DNA from: a bacterium Scap17
GTDB taxonomy: Bacteria > Pseudomonadota > Gammaproteobacteria > Pseudomonadales > Halomonadaceae
Reading direction: 5' to 3'
DNA length: 64,000 nt
NCBI GenBank assembly: GCA_013376735.1
Contig: VINJ01000001.1
Coordinates: 248,001 to 312,000 of the forward strand
Shown here in pieces: positions 1-8,080 of this stretch. The notes below the pieces were generated by a model. That model did no database searches and had not been told where the DNA came from. It worked only from the letters and a program-made list of their open reading frames with translations. Numbering within the stretch: position 1 is the stretch's first letter; each line of letters opens with the position of its first letter. Made by a program: the position numbers and the translations under genes.

Positions 1-504
1 GACCATGGCATCACTATCCACCGAGACATTGTTGCCCACCGAAGTGGCGGCATTCTCCAGGGACTCGAGCTTGGTGATGTCAGGATTGGGGGTCGAACCC
101 TCATAGGTCACGTAGACATCGACGCTGGCCTCTGCCGCTGCTGCTGCCGCGGCGGAAGCGCTGGAGCCATGCTTGCTTGAGTGGGCACCTGAAATCGCGA
201 AGGAGCTGGAGCTCGTACTGTCGAGCAGGTCGATGCTCGGCGTTCCTGCTTCTGCAGCGCCGTAGCTGACATCACTGACGATGGCTTCGGAGCTGACATC
301 ACCGATCTGCTTCTGCAGACTTTCGACCATCACCAGGCCACCTGGATCTTTGATTTGCGGGTCAATATAGACGTCAATGTCGACATCGGTATTCACCTGT
401 CCATCCCAATCCCAGTCCACGTTATCGAAGGCCTGCGCCTGACTTGCCATCATCACACCACTTACGAGACCGATGGCGACTGCGAGCTTGTTATAGGTAG
501 TCAT
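1..504 (-). CDS. secreted Asp/Ser/Ala-rich protein, 3' end outside window
   Basis: The reading frame is open from the ATG at 504 to the window edge, so only the first 168 codons are visible. The N-terminus is a clear Sec signal peptide with a short basic start, a hydrophobic core and an ASQAQA-type cleavage region near residue 23. The mature part begins with alternating Asp, Trp and Val, then becomes rich in Ser and Ala. An in-frame ATG at 510 also exists, but the GAGG ribosome site lies only three bases from it and about nine from 504, so 504 is preferred. It starts about 25 bp after a CsgG/HfaB-like gene, so the two probably form an operon. From context I infer a secreted surface fibre or holdfast/adhesin component, possibly HfaD-like. 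The family is not established from sequence alone. Confidence 0.7.
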   Translation of the reverse strand, partial: MTTYNKLAVAIGLVSGVMMASQAQAFDNVDWDWDGQVNTDVDIDVYIDPQIKDPGGLVMVESLQKQIGDVSSEAIVSDVSYGAAEAGTPSIDLLDSTSSSSFAISGAHSSKHGSSASAAAAAAAEASVDVYVTYEGSTPNPDITKLESLENAATSVGNNVSVDSDAMV

Positions 505-529
505 TGTCATGTTCCTCATGAATGTTGAC

Positions 530-1477
530 TTATTGTGCTGCGCTGGATGCTGCCGGTACTGCTGATGCGGGTGCTGCTTGCAACGGTGTTGCGACTGCTT
601 CATTGCCACTTGCTGCATTGCTGCTGGTATTGGCTGCGGCCACTTGCTGCGTGTTGCTATCGTCGTCTGCAACATGCTGTCCCGGGTGAAGCTCGCATTC
701 CTGTCCCGCAGGTACAGGAAGCCCCAGGCCTTCAGTCAGAAGCTGGTACGCGCCCATCTCCACGACTGATCTCACGCCCAGCTGCAGTGGTTCATTGCGC
801 ACTGCGCCGGAGTCAAACTCGACCAACTGATTGCCGAAGAAGCGGTAGATACCGGCTTCGACTTCGTAACCCACCACCTGCTTCTGCAGGCTGGTGACAT
901 AGACGGTGCGGAAGGTGCGGATATCGACCATGCGCAGGTCCAAGCCGACATTGATGACTGCAGTGCGCAGTCCGGCCCCGATTCCGCTGACAAACAGGCG
1001 GGCACCGCCGCTTGAAATGTTGTAATTGAGCTCTGTAAGAGCACCGAGAACCACGAAATGCGAAGGGAGAACTGCAAGTTTGCGCGGCGAGTAGGCCATT
1101 GCCTTGTTCTCGAAAAGCTGCTGCTCTGCCAGCGGGACTCGCACATCGAGGCGTTCGGTAAGATGCACCTTGCGAGTCTTGTAGAGGGCACTTATCAGCA
1201 TCTCGGATACGCCCTGGGTCACGGCAGCACTCTCTGTCACGGTGGAGTAACTACGTTGACCGGTCTTGTCCGTCACCTGACCCACTGCAATCACAGGCAG
1301 GTTGGTGGCTCCCTGAATTCGACTGAGTGATACGAGGCATTCGCTATATGGCGTATTGTTGGAGGTGACTGGTGGCCCTACGACCGGTTCGACATTGTCG
1401 AATTTCGGTTCCACAGCGGCGCAGCCCCCCAGCACTGTGGCCATGCAAGCGGCCATGCATATCCGTGGCTTAAACAT
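530..1477 (-). CDS. CsgG/HfaB-family outer-membrane lipoprotein
   Basis: Encodes 315 residues. A lipoprotein signal ends in an LGGC lipobox near residue 20, followed by a CsgG-like domain (NLPVIAVGQVTDKTGQ, then a variable-helix region and a region ending near residue 235). CsgG and HfaB form outer-membrane secretion channels for curli or anchor the Caulobacter holdfast. Length (about 315) fits HfaB. The last 70 residues are a low-complexity Ala/Ser/Gln tail, unusual for CsgG. An upstream ATG at 1504 is in frame, but the one at 1477 has an AGGGGAA ribosome site and starts directly before the signal peptide. It is followed by the secreted Asp/Ser-rich gene, a probable export substrate or surface partner. 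Family assignment is fairly secure; HfaB versus CsgG is an inference. Confidence 0.75.
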   Translation of the reverse strand: MFKPRICMAACMATVLGGCAAVEPKFDNVEPVVGPPVTSNNTPYSECLVSLSRIQGATNLPVIAVGQVTDKTGQRSYSTVTESAAVTQGVSEMLISALYKTRKVHLTERLDVRVPLAEQQLFENKAMAYSPRKLAVLPSHFVVLGALTELNYNISSGGARLFVSGIGAGLRTAVINVGLDLRMVDIRTFRTVYVTSLQKQVVGYEVEAGIYRFFGNQLVEFDSGAVRNEPLQLGVRSVVEMGAYQLLTEGLGLPVPAGQECELHPGQHVADDDSNTQQVAAANTSSNAASGNEAVATPLQAAPASAVPAASSAAQ

Positions 1478-2032
1478 GCTGGAAGTTCCCCTGGTGTGAC
1501 GCATGATCCTGCGCCGTTATTTTTCTCTGATATGTCTCTATCAGTTGTTCTGCCGTGCTTTCCTAGGGGCACGAAGCGTGCCAAATAATTTCACAATATT
1601 TCACAGATACTTACGCATTAATGCGCGATGTTGCGCGCGATGCGTTTTGCAAATGGCGAAGCGAAGTGAGGGGAAATACCACGGGCATGGTGCCAGTGGT
1701 GAGCCGCTGATTAAGCCGGTTATCTCACGGAAGATGAGATTCAGTGCCAACAGGATGAGCCAGAACTGGCGAGAGGGGATGACTGAAGGATTTTGTCATT
1801 CGCGAGGCACAGACGGCCTCATGTTTTCTTGAGAAGGGTGATGGCGGGAGTGGTGTGAGATTGGATGGTCTTTTAACGATCTTGCGGATCAGACCTCTAT
1901 GCTTTTTTCATGAATCTTGGGGTTGAAGTCTGTTGTATGGCCCATAGGTGGCACAGTGCGGCAGGGCCGCATGCAAGAACGCCAGATTCCACTTTCCTCA
2001 ATGCAAGACACTGATGCCTTAAGGAGAGCACG
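1478..2032. other. divergent intergenic region, hfaB-like / ectD
   Basis: This 555-bp region lies between two divergent genes and must contain both promoters. It is more AT-rich than its surroundings. A perfect 12-bp palindrome (CGCATTAATGCG) sits at 1614-1625, about 140 bp upstream of the hfaB-like start, and could be an operator. A 109-codon frame running forward through the region has atypical composition and no ribosome site and is not taken as a gene. I see no terminator, RNA gene or repeat array here. Confidence 0.4.
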
Positions 2033-3139
2033 ATGACAGCTTCACGCCATATGACTTCGTACAACGCCACTTCCGCTCTCTCGTCCAAGCAACGTCAACA
2101 CGAGCAGACCGATGGTGGCAACGGCAGCGCCGCTGCAGAAACCTCCAAGCAGCAGCTGGACGCCCGGCAGACCAATGCCGACCGTGATCAGGCGCCGGAA
2201 GCCTATCTCGACAAGTCGGGTAGCGACCGTGGCTCCGATCACTCACGAGATGCCTATCCGACGCGTCTGAGCCAGCCGCCGCAGCACCTGTGGCAGGAGC
2301 GCCGCGAGCCCGTCGTGAACTCGCGTGCCGATGAGGGGCCGCTGGGCGCCGAGCAGCTCAAGCGCTTCGAGCGCGATGGCTTCCTGTTTGAGCCGGAATT
2401 TCTGGCGCCGGAGGAAGTCGAGACGCTGAAGGCCGAGCTGGCAGCGCTGCTCGACAACGAAGAGTGGCAGGGACGTGATTTCACCATCACCGAGCCCAAG
2501 AGCCGCCAGATTCGCTCCATCTTCGCCGTGCATTTCCTGTCCGAGCGTTTCCGTCAGCTCGCCGAGGACCCGCGCCTGGTCGATCGCGCGCGTCAGATCC
2601 TGGGGGGCGATGTCTATGTCCACCAGTCGCGCATCAACTACAAGCCGGGCTTCGAGGGCAAGGGCTTCAACTGGCACTCGGACTTCGAGACCTGGCACGC
2701 CGAGGATGGCATGCCGGAGATGCGCGCGGTCAGCGCCTCGATCATCCTGACCGACAATCATCACTTCAATGGTCCGCTGATGCTGATTCCCGGCTCGCAT
2801 GAAGTCTTCGTGCATTGCCTGGGCGAGACACCGGAAGACAATCACAAGTCGTCCCTGCAGGCGCAGGAAGTCGGGGTTCCCTCGCGCGAAGCGCTGAGCG
2901 AGCTGATAGCCGAACGTGGTATCGAAGCACCGACCGGTGCCGCTGGTGGTCTGTTGATGTTCGACTGCAATACGCTGCATGGCTCCAATGCCAACATGTC
3001 GCCGGACCCGCGCAGCAACGCCTTCTTCGTCTACAACCGCGTCGACAACGCGATGCAGGCGCCTTTTGCCGCTGCGCGACCTCGCCCGGAGTTTCTCGCG
3101 CACCGTCTCGATGGTGGCTGGGATGAACTGGAGAAATGA
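2033..3139 (+). CDS. ectD: ectoine hydroxylase (EctD)
   Basis: Fe(II)/2-oxoglutarate dioxygenase converting ectoine to 5-hydroxyectoine in the cytoplasm, an osmo- and thermoprotectant. The 368-residue product carries the EctD signature around residues 198-222 (HQSRINYKPGFEGKGFNWHS), which includes iron ligands His215 and Asp217. His316 (NTLHGSN) is the third iron ligand. The core from about residue 74 onward matches the Halomonas enzyme closely. The N-terminus is unusual: about 70 residues rich in Gln, Ser, Asp and Ala precede the conserved DAYPTRLS start, making the protein longer than the usual 300-335. The ATG at 2033 follows a perfect AAGGAG, so this extension is probably real. ectABC is not adjacent, which is common in Halomonadaceae. 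Confidence 0.95.
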   Translation: MTASRHMTSYNATSALSSKQRQHEQTDGGNGSAAAETSKQQLDARQTNADRDQAPEAYLDKSGSDRGSDHSRDAYPTRLSQPPQHLWQERREPVVNSRADEGPLGAEQLKRFERDGFLFEPEFLAPEEVETLKAELAALLDNEEWQGRDFTITEPKSRQIRSIFAVHFLSERFRQLAEDPRLVDRARQILGGDVYVHQSRINYKPGFEGKGFNWHSDFETWHAEDGMPEMRAVSASIILTDNHHFNGPLMLIPGSHEVFVHCLGETPEDNHKSSLQAQEVGVPSREALSELIAERGIEAPTGAAGGLLMFDCNTLHGSNANMSPDPRSNAFFVYNRVDNAMQAPFAAARPRPEFLAHRLDGGWDELEK

Positions 3140-3360
3140 GCCGCGCGTGACAGATCGCTGGTGGGAGCGAGCGAAAGACCCAAAGACCGCAGGATTGAGC
3201 AGGTCAGTGGACTGAACTGCACAACGCCAGGTTGCGCTCAGGCGGCGAAATCTCGGACGTTGGTGTGGTAGTGGCAGGCTGTCGGGGCGACGTATCATTG
3301 CGATATCTCTCATTGATCGTCTTTCATTGATCCTCCATCACGCCCCGACAGGAGTTCTGC

Positions 3361-4095
3361 ATGCCGCTTGCTCAGCGTTTCACCCCGCGTTTCAGCGATG
3401 GTCGCGTCTTCGCTCATGACCTCGGCAAGGTGGTCTGTGTCGGCCGCAATTACGCAGCCCATGCCGCGGAGCTCGGCAATGAAGTGCCCAGCGAGCCGCT
3501 GTTGTTCATCAAGCCCGCCACCAGCGTGACGCCGATGGACAAGCCATTGGCGATCTCTCGGCGGCGCGGTCAGTACCACTACGAGGCGGAGCTGGCGCTG
3601 CTGATCGGCAAGCCGCTGTGTGAAGCCAGCGAAGCAGAGGCGCTGGAAGCACTGGCCGGCATGGGGCTGGCGCTGGACCTGACCCTGCGTGAGCGCCAAA
3701 GCAAGCTCAAGGCCAAGGGCCAGCCGTGGGAGTTGGCCAAGGCTTTTGATGGCAGCTGTCCGTTGTCTTCCTTCGTGGCGCTGGAAGGGCCGCGTTGGCG
3801 CGATGCCGATGGCGAGCTGCACAGCGTGGATTTCCAGGCGCTGCACTATCGCTTTGCCATCGACGGCGAGCAGCGCCAGCAGGCGGATACCAGCCTGATG
3901 CTGTTCCCCGTTGCGCGCTTGCTCAGTGAAATCAGCCACAGCTTCACCCTGCTGCCCGGCGATGTGGTGCTGACCGGCACGCCGGAAGGCGTCGGCGAGC
4001 TGAATCCGGATCAGGCACTGGCACTGGCGCTGGATGCCCCGGATGGCAGCGGCGAGCTGCTGCGTGTCGAGACACGCACTCGCGGCGTGGCATGA
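3361..4095 (+). CDS. fumarylacetoacetate hydrolase family protein
   Basis: A 244-residue single-domain member of the FAH superfamily, of the small YcgM/FAHD1 kind. It starts with the typical KVVCVGRNYAAHAAELGN segment (residues 23-40). The metal-binding acidic residues are visible in YHYEAELALLIGK (about residues 72-84) and the family C-terminal GDVVLTGTPEGVG loop follows near residue 200. Family members hydrolyse acylpyruvates or decarboxylate oxaloacetate using Mg2+; the substrate here cannot be read from sequence. An ATG preceded by ACAGGAG supports the start. The gene converges with speA across a shared terminator and is not in an obvious operon. Confidence 0.85.
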   Translation: MPLAQRFTPRFSDGRVFAHDLGKVVCVGRNYAAHAAELGNEVPSEPLLFIKPATSVTPMDKPLAISRRRGQYHYEAELALLIGKPLCEASEAEALEALAGMGLALDLTLRERQSKLKAKGQPWELAKAFDGSCPLSSFVALEGPRWRDADGELHSVDFQALHYRFAIDGEQRQQADTSLMLFPVARLLSEISHSFTLLPGDVVLTGTPEGVGELNPDQALALALDAPDGSGELLRVETRTRGVA

Positions 4096-4111
4096 CGTCT
4101 AGGGCTAAGAC

Positions 4112-4195
4112 AGCCTTCAGCGTGTTGACAGCAGCCCTGAGCGAGTAAGTAGTAGCCCTGAGGGAGTTGAAAGCAGCCCCGAGCGGGTTAAAAAA
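4112..4195. repeat. 21-bp tandem repeat, four copies
   Basis: Four consecutive 21-bp units begin with AGCC at 4112, 4133, 4154 and 4175, with a consensus close to AGCCCTGAGCGAGTTGAAAGC. The array starts 17 bp after the stop of the FAH-family gene and ends at the bidirectional terminator. It is non-coding in this position. Confidence 0.8.
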
Positions 4196-4196
4196 G

Positions 4197-4230
4197 AAAA
4201 GCCCCTGCCGGGTCACCGGCAGGGGCTTTT
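4197..4230. terminator. bidirectional intrinsic terminator
   Basis: GCCCCTGCCG and CGGCAGGGGC form a 10-bp perfect stem around GGTCAC. The stem is preceded by AAAA and followed by TTTT, so it can end transcription of both the FAH-family gene (plus) and speA (minus). Confidence 0.9.
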
Positions 4231-4248
4231 GCTGTCTGGGCTTTTGTC

Positions 4249-6147
4249 TCAGCTCTCCAGGTAGGTGTAGCCGTCGAGACCGGCCTTCAGGTCTTCGAGC
4301 AGATCGGCCTGCTCCAGCGCATTCAGGTTGGATGACTTGAACTGACGCGCGAGGCGTGCGGCCAGCTGCTCCGGGTCGAAGTTCACGTAGCGCAGCACCT
4401 GCGCCACGCTATCACCTTGAATGGCATGGGAAAGCTGCCACTGACCATCGTCGTCGAGGCTGGCATCCACGGAATCGGTATCGCCGAACAGGTTGTGCAG
4501 GTCGCCGAGGATTTCCTGATAGGCGCCGACCATGAAGAAGCCGAGCAGCTTCTCTTCATCGGCATGCCATTCCGGCAGCGGCAGGGTGGCGTCCAGCCCC
4601 TGGTCATCCACATAGGTGTCGATGCGGCCATCGCTGTCACAGGTGATGTCCTGAATCACGCCACGTCGTGTCGGCGCGCGGTCGAGGCCGGTCAGCGGCA
4701 GGATCGGGAAGATCTGCTCGATGCCCCAGATGTCCGGCAGCGACTGGAACAGCGAGAAGTTGACGAACAGCTTGTCGGCCAGCTTCTCGTTGAGCTCATC
4801 GAGCACCGCGCGGTGCGAACGCTGACGCGCATCGAGACGCCCGGCCAGGCTGCGACACACGTTGGTGTAGATGGCCTCGGCCTCGGCGCGGATGGCGATG
4901 CTCGCCAGCCCCATCACGAAGCGTTCCTGCACCTGATGCTGGGCGTGCACCACGGCGTGGTAGATCTCCACCAGCTCACGCGGCTCCAGCTGACCCTCCA
5001 GTCGTGCAGCCTGGGCCCACAGCGCGGCGATCTGGGCATCGTCCTCGCGGCGTGCGGGCAGCGGCAGGTTCACGCGCTCCTCGCCGATCACGTCCGTGAC
5101 CAGCACCGCGTGATGGGCGGTCAGGGCGCGGCCGGATTCGGAAATGATGTGCGGATGCGGCAGGTCATGGGCATCACAGACGGCGTGGAAGGCACCGACC
5201 ACATAGTCGGCATATTCGCGCATCGAGTAGTTGAGCGAGCAGGCGCTTTCCGAGCGCGTGCCTTCATAGTCCACGCCCAGGCCGCCACCGACATCGACGA
5301 TCTCCACGCCGGCGCCAGCTTCGTGCAGGCCCTGATAGAAGCGCGCGCACTCGGCCAGACCGCGCTGGATATCGCTGATGTCCGCGATCTGGGAGCCAAG
5401 ATGGAAGTGGACCAGCTTGAGGCAATCCAGCGCATCCACTTCGCGCAGACGTTCGACCAGCGCGACGATCTGGCTGGCGGTCAGGCCGAACTTGGACTTC
5501 TCGCCGCCGGTGTTCTGCCAGTTGCCCTTGCCGATGGTGGCCAGGCGCGCGCGCAGGCCGATGCGCGGACGCACGTCCAGGCGCCTGGCCTCTTCCAGCA
5601 CCAGCTCCAGCTCGCTGGCCTTCTCGACCACCAGATGCACGCGGTGGCCGAGCTTCTCGCCCATCAGCGCCAGACGCACGTATTCGCGGTCCTTGTAGCC
5701 ATTGCAGACGATCACCGACGGGCCGTTGTCCGACAGCGCCAGCACCGCGAGCAGTTCCGGCTTGCTGCCGGCTTCCAGTCCGACACGCCCGCGTGAGCGC
5801 TCGCTGGTCGCCAGCAGTTCCTCGACCACGCGACGCTGCTGGTTGACCTTGATCGGATAGACGGCGGTATAGCTGGCGCCATAGCCGCGTGAGCTGATGG
5901 CGGCATCGAAGGCGCCACACAGCTGCTCGACGCGGTCATGCAGGATATCGGCGAAGCGAACCAGCAACGGCAGGCGCAGGCCCTGGGCGCGGGCCTTGTC
6001 GATCAGCGAGATCAGCGGCAGCGCAGGCGTGCCCGGCTCGCCATGCGGGCGTACCAGGGTCAGGCCATCCTGGCCCACGTCGAAATAGCCGCTGCCCCAC
6101 TGGTCGATGTTGTAGGTGCGGCGGGCTTCGGCGGCAAAGGAAGTCAT
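4249..6147 (-). CDS. speA: biosynthetic arginine decarboxylase (SpeA)
   Basis: PLP enzyme converting arginine to agmatine, first step of the agmatine route to putrescine. The 632-residue product has the expected SpeA length. The PLP lysine lies in TAVYPIKVNQQR near residue 96. The fold-III barrel includes LKLVHFHLGSQI and EIVDVGGGLGVDYEG, and the helical C-terminal half ends in GYTYLES. The frame extends upstream to 6303, but residues before 6147 are Arg/Pro/Cys-rich and unlike the family. The ATG at 6147 with CCGGAG upstream starts the conserved YNIDQWGSGYFDV segment. It appears to be monocistronic, with its own terminator shared with the convergent gene. Confidence 0.95.
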   Translation of the reverse strand: MTSFAAEARRTYNIDQWGSGYFDVGQDGLTLVRPHGEPGTPALPLISLIDKARAQGLRLPLLVRFADILHDRVEQLCGAFDAAISSRGYGASYTAVYPIKVNQQRRVVEELLATSERSRGRVGLEAGSKPELLAVLALSDNGPSVIVCNGYKDREYVRLALMGEKLGHRVHLVVEKASELELVLEEARRLDVRPRIGLRARLATIGKGNWQNTGGEKSKFGLTASQIVALVERLREVDALDCLKLVHFHLGSQIADISDIQRGLAECARFYQGLHEAGAGVEIVDVGGGLGVDYEGTRSESACSLNYSMREYADYVVGAFHAVCDAHDLPHPHIISESGRALTAHHAVLVTDVIGEERVNLPLPARREDDAQIAALWAQAARLEGQLEPRELVEIYHAVVHAQHQVQERFVMGLASIAIRAEAEAIYTNVCRSLAGRLDARQRSHRAVLDELNEKLADKLFVNFSLFQSLPDIWGIEQIFPILPLTGLDRAPTRRGVIQDITCDSDGRIDTYVDDQGLDATLPLPEWHADEEKLLGFFMVGAYQEILGDLHNLFGDTDSVDASLDDDGQWQLSHAIQGDSVAQVLRYVNFDPEQLAARLARQFKSSNLNALEQADLLEDLKAGLDGYTYLES

Positions 6148-6322
6148 CGCGGTCTCCGGAGGTGGACGGCGTGAAGACAAGTCCGGTGGCGCGCCGCGAG
6201 CCGGGCAGCACCGGAGAAGACAATGACGCCCGCACGGATGCGGGCGTTCAGAGGGCGCATTATGCCTGCTGGAGGCCAGCAGGCAATTGCTTTGACGACG
6301 CATTCGCCATCGAAGTGCTCGA

Positions 6323-7285
6323 TCAGGCCGGCTGTGCGGCGTCGGGCAGCGGCAGGGCGCCTTCCTCGATGCGACGACCCAGCAGCTGGCGGTATTGCGC
6401 CGGGTCCTTCGGCGTCAGGCTGTGGGCGGGCGGGTCCACGTAGACCACCAGCAGGCGTGACAGCCAATAGCGCAGCGCGGTCATGCGCAACATGCTCGGC
6501 CACAGACGGCGTTCGTCGGCGTTCATCGGGCGCTCGGCCAGATAGGCGCTGAGCAGGGCGTCATAACGCGCCGGGTCCAGGCGGCCATCGTCATTGGAGC
6601 ACCAGTCATTGACCAGAATCGACAGATCGAAGATCAGGTCGCCCGTGCAGCCGTTGTAGAAGTCGATGATGCCGCCGAGACGGTCGCCGTCGAACAGGGT
6701 GTTGTCGCGGAACAGGTCACCGTGCAGCGCGCCCTGTGGCAGCTCGACACCGCTGAAGACGTCTTCGCAGACATCGATCTCGTCGGCCATCAGCGCCTGG
6801 TCTTCGGGGCTCAGATACGCCAGCACCTTGTGGTGCATCGGCTTGATCCAATGCAGGTCACGGGTGTTGGGGCGGTGGCCAGTGAAGTGCTGCGAGACGG
6901 CATGCATGCGCCCCAGCGCCGCGCCGATCTCGCGGCACTGGGCCACGTTGGGCGAGACCGGCCAGCTGCCCGGCATACGCGGGAACAGCAGCGCCGGCTT
7001 GCCTGCCAGCACCTTGAGCGCCTGGCCGTCGCGGTCGTGCAGCGGGCCCGGCACCGGCAGCTTGTGGCTGGCGAGGAAGTCGAGCAGCTCGACGAAGAAG
7101 GGCAGTTCCGCATGCTCGCCCTGCTCGAACAGGGTCAGCACCATCTCGCGGCGATCGGTGGTGACGAAGAAGGTCGAGTTCTCGGTGCCGTGCGCGACAT
7201 CCTCAAGCGATGTCAGCGTGCCTGCGTCGTACTCTGCCAGAAATTCTGCGACCTGAGCGTCGCTCAGGGGGGTAAAGACTGCCAT
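6323..7285 (-). CDS. thrB: homoserine kinase, APH-fold type (ThrB)
   Basis: Phosphorylates homoserine in threonine synthesis. The 320-residue product has the aminoglycoside-phosphotransferase fold used by Pseudomonas-type ThrB rather than the GHMP fold of E. coli. The catalytic loop HGDLFRDNTLFD is near residues 188-199 and the metal-binding IIDFYNGC follows near 207. An upstream in-frame ATG at 7411 would add 42 unlike residues. The ATG at 7285 begins the family start MAVFTPLSDAQVAEFL. The order thrB, DUF2782 gene, polA is a conserved gammaproteobacterial neighbourhood and supports the call. Confidence 0.93.
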   Translation of the reverse strand: MAVFTPLSDAQVAEFLAEYDAGTLTSLEDVAHGTENSTFFVTTDRREMVLTLFEQGEHAELPFFVELLDFLASHKLPVPGPLHDRDGQALKVLAGKPALLFPRMPGSWPVSPNVAQCREIGAALGRMHAVSQHFTGHRPNTRDLHWIKPMHHKVLAYLSPEDQALMADEIDVCEDVFSGVELPQGALHGDLFRDNTLFDGDRLGGIIDFYNGCTGDLIFDLSILVNDWCSNDDGRLDPARYDALLSAYLAERPMNADERRLWPSMLRMTALRYWLSRLLVVYVDPPAHSLTPKDPAQYRQLLGRRIEEGALPLPDAAQPA

Positions 7286-7480
7286 GGGTGACTCTTCTCG
7301 CCGAAATGTGTCCGCCCCATCAGTGGCGCGCCGCCGGAGCGAAGCGGCGGCAATGCGCTGACAGGAGTTGTTGTAGGTATGCAGGAAGGATGCCGTCACG
7401 CCCGGGGGCAAGCGATATGCCGCGGGCGTGATGCCTGTCGCTGCTGGCTCAGCTCTCGCGTGAACCAGATGCCGAGCTTA

Positions 7481-7810
7481 TCACTTTTTCAGTGCCCAGC
7501 CGGGTACCTTGAGCTGGCTGGCACTGGTGACGCTGGACTTGATGAAGTTGCCGTTGCCGTCACTGTCGAGCAGGAAGAAGGGCGCGCCGCCCTTGGGGAT
7601 GATCTCGATGGCATACAGATGGCCATTGACGCGGTATTCGCGCAGCTGGCGGTCATCCTGCTGACGGCTGGTGATCTGCGGCTTCGGGGCCTCGCTCTCG
7701 GCGACGGCCAGCGGCGCACTCAGGGCGGTGACGGCCAGCAGCAGCCCGGTGGCCAGCAGCGTGGGCAGGCGCAGCAGGGAATGCGGAGCAATGGAAGCAG
7801 TCGAGCGCAT
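7481..7810 (-). CDS. DUF2782 family periplasmic protein
   Basis: A 109-residue product with a signal peptide of about 37 residues ending in an APLAVAE-type cleavage region. The mature part contains ITSRQQDDRQLREYRVNGHLYAIEIIPKGGAPFFLLDSDGNG in two segments, which is the DUF2782 pattern. No enzymatic function is known. The gene sits between thrB and divergent polA, as in Pseudomonas. The start at 7810 was chosen because the signal peptide begins there; an ATG further upstream at 8008 would run through the polA promoter region. Confidence 0.85.
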   Translation of the reverse strand: MRSTASIAPHSLLRLPTLLATGLLLAVTALSAPLAVAESEAPKPQITSRQQDDRQLREYRVNGHLYAIEIIPKGGAPFFLLDSDGNGNFIKSSVTSASQLKVPGWALKK

Positions 7811-8080
7811 GAGAAATCTCCTGGACGCAAGGTACGGTGCGCGGAAGTCCTGAAGGCGGGCGATGCGGCGCGACCCCCGATGCCTGCCTGATGGGCGCAG
7901 TTTACGACTCTTGCCGGCGGCATGCACGATTTCGCTGAGCGGGCACGCAGTGCACAAGCCATGTCGCGACTGTGCCTCGCCGCAGCCCTTGCGTATCATG
8001 ACAGCCATAGCTGCCGAAGGTTTTCGGCCCCGACTCTGCTTGCTCCAAGCTCACCCTTCAGCCTACGGATGCGACTGCTC

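Noticed and set aside
1503-1832. 109-codon frame in the hfaB-like / ectD gap
   Set aside because: No ribosome site, unusual composition (many Cys and Arg) and no resemblance to a known protein. It overlaps the promoter region of the hfaB-like gene.
4417-5796. 459-codon open frame on the plus strand
   Set aside because: It lies entirely antisense to speA, has no ribosome site or recognisable domain, and shows the His/Gln/Arg-rich composition of a reverse-strand shadow in GC-rich DNA.
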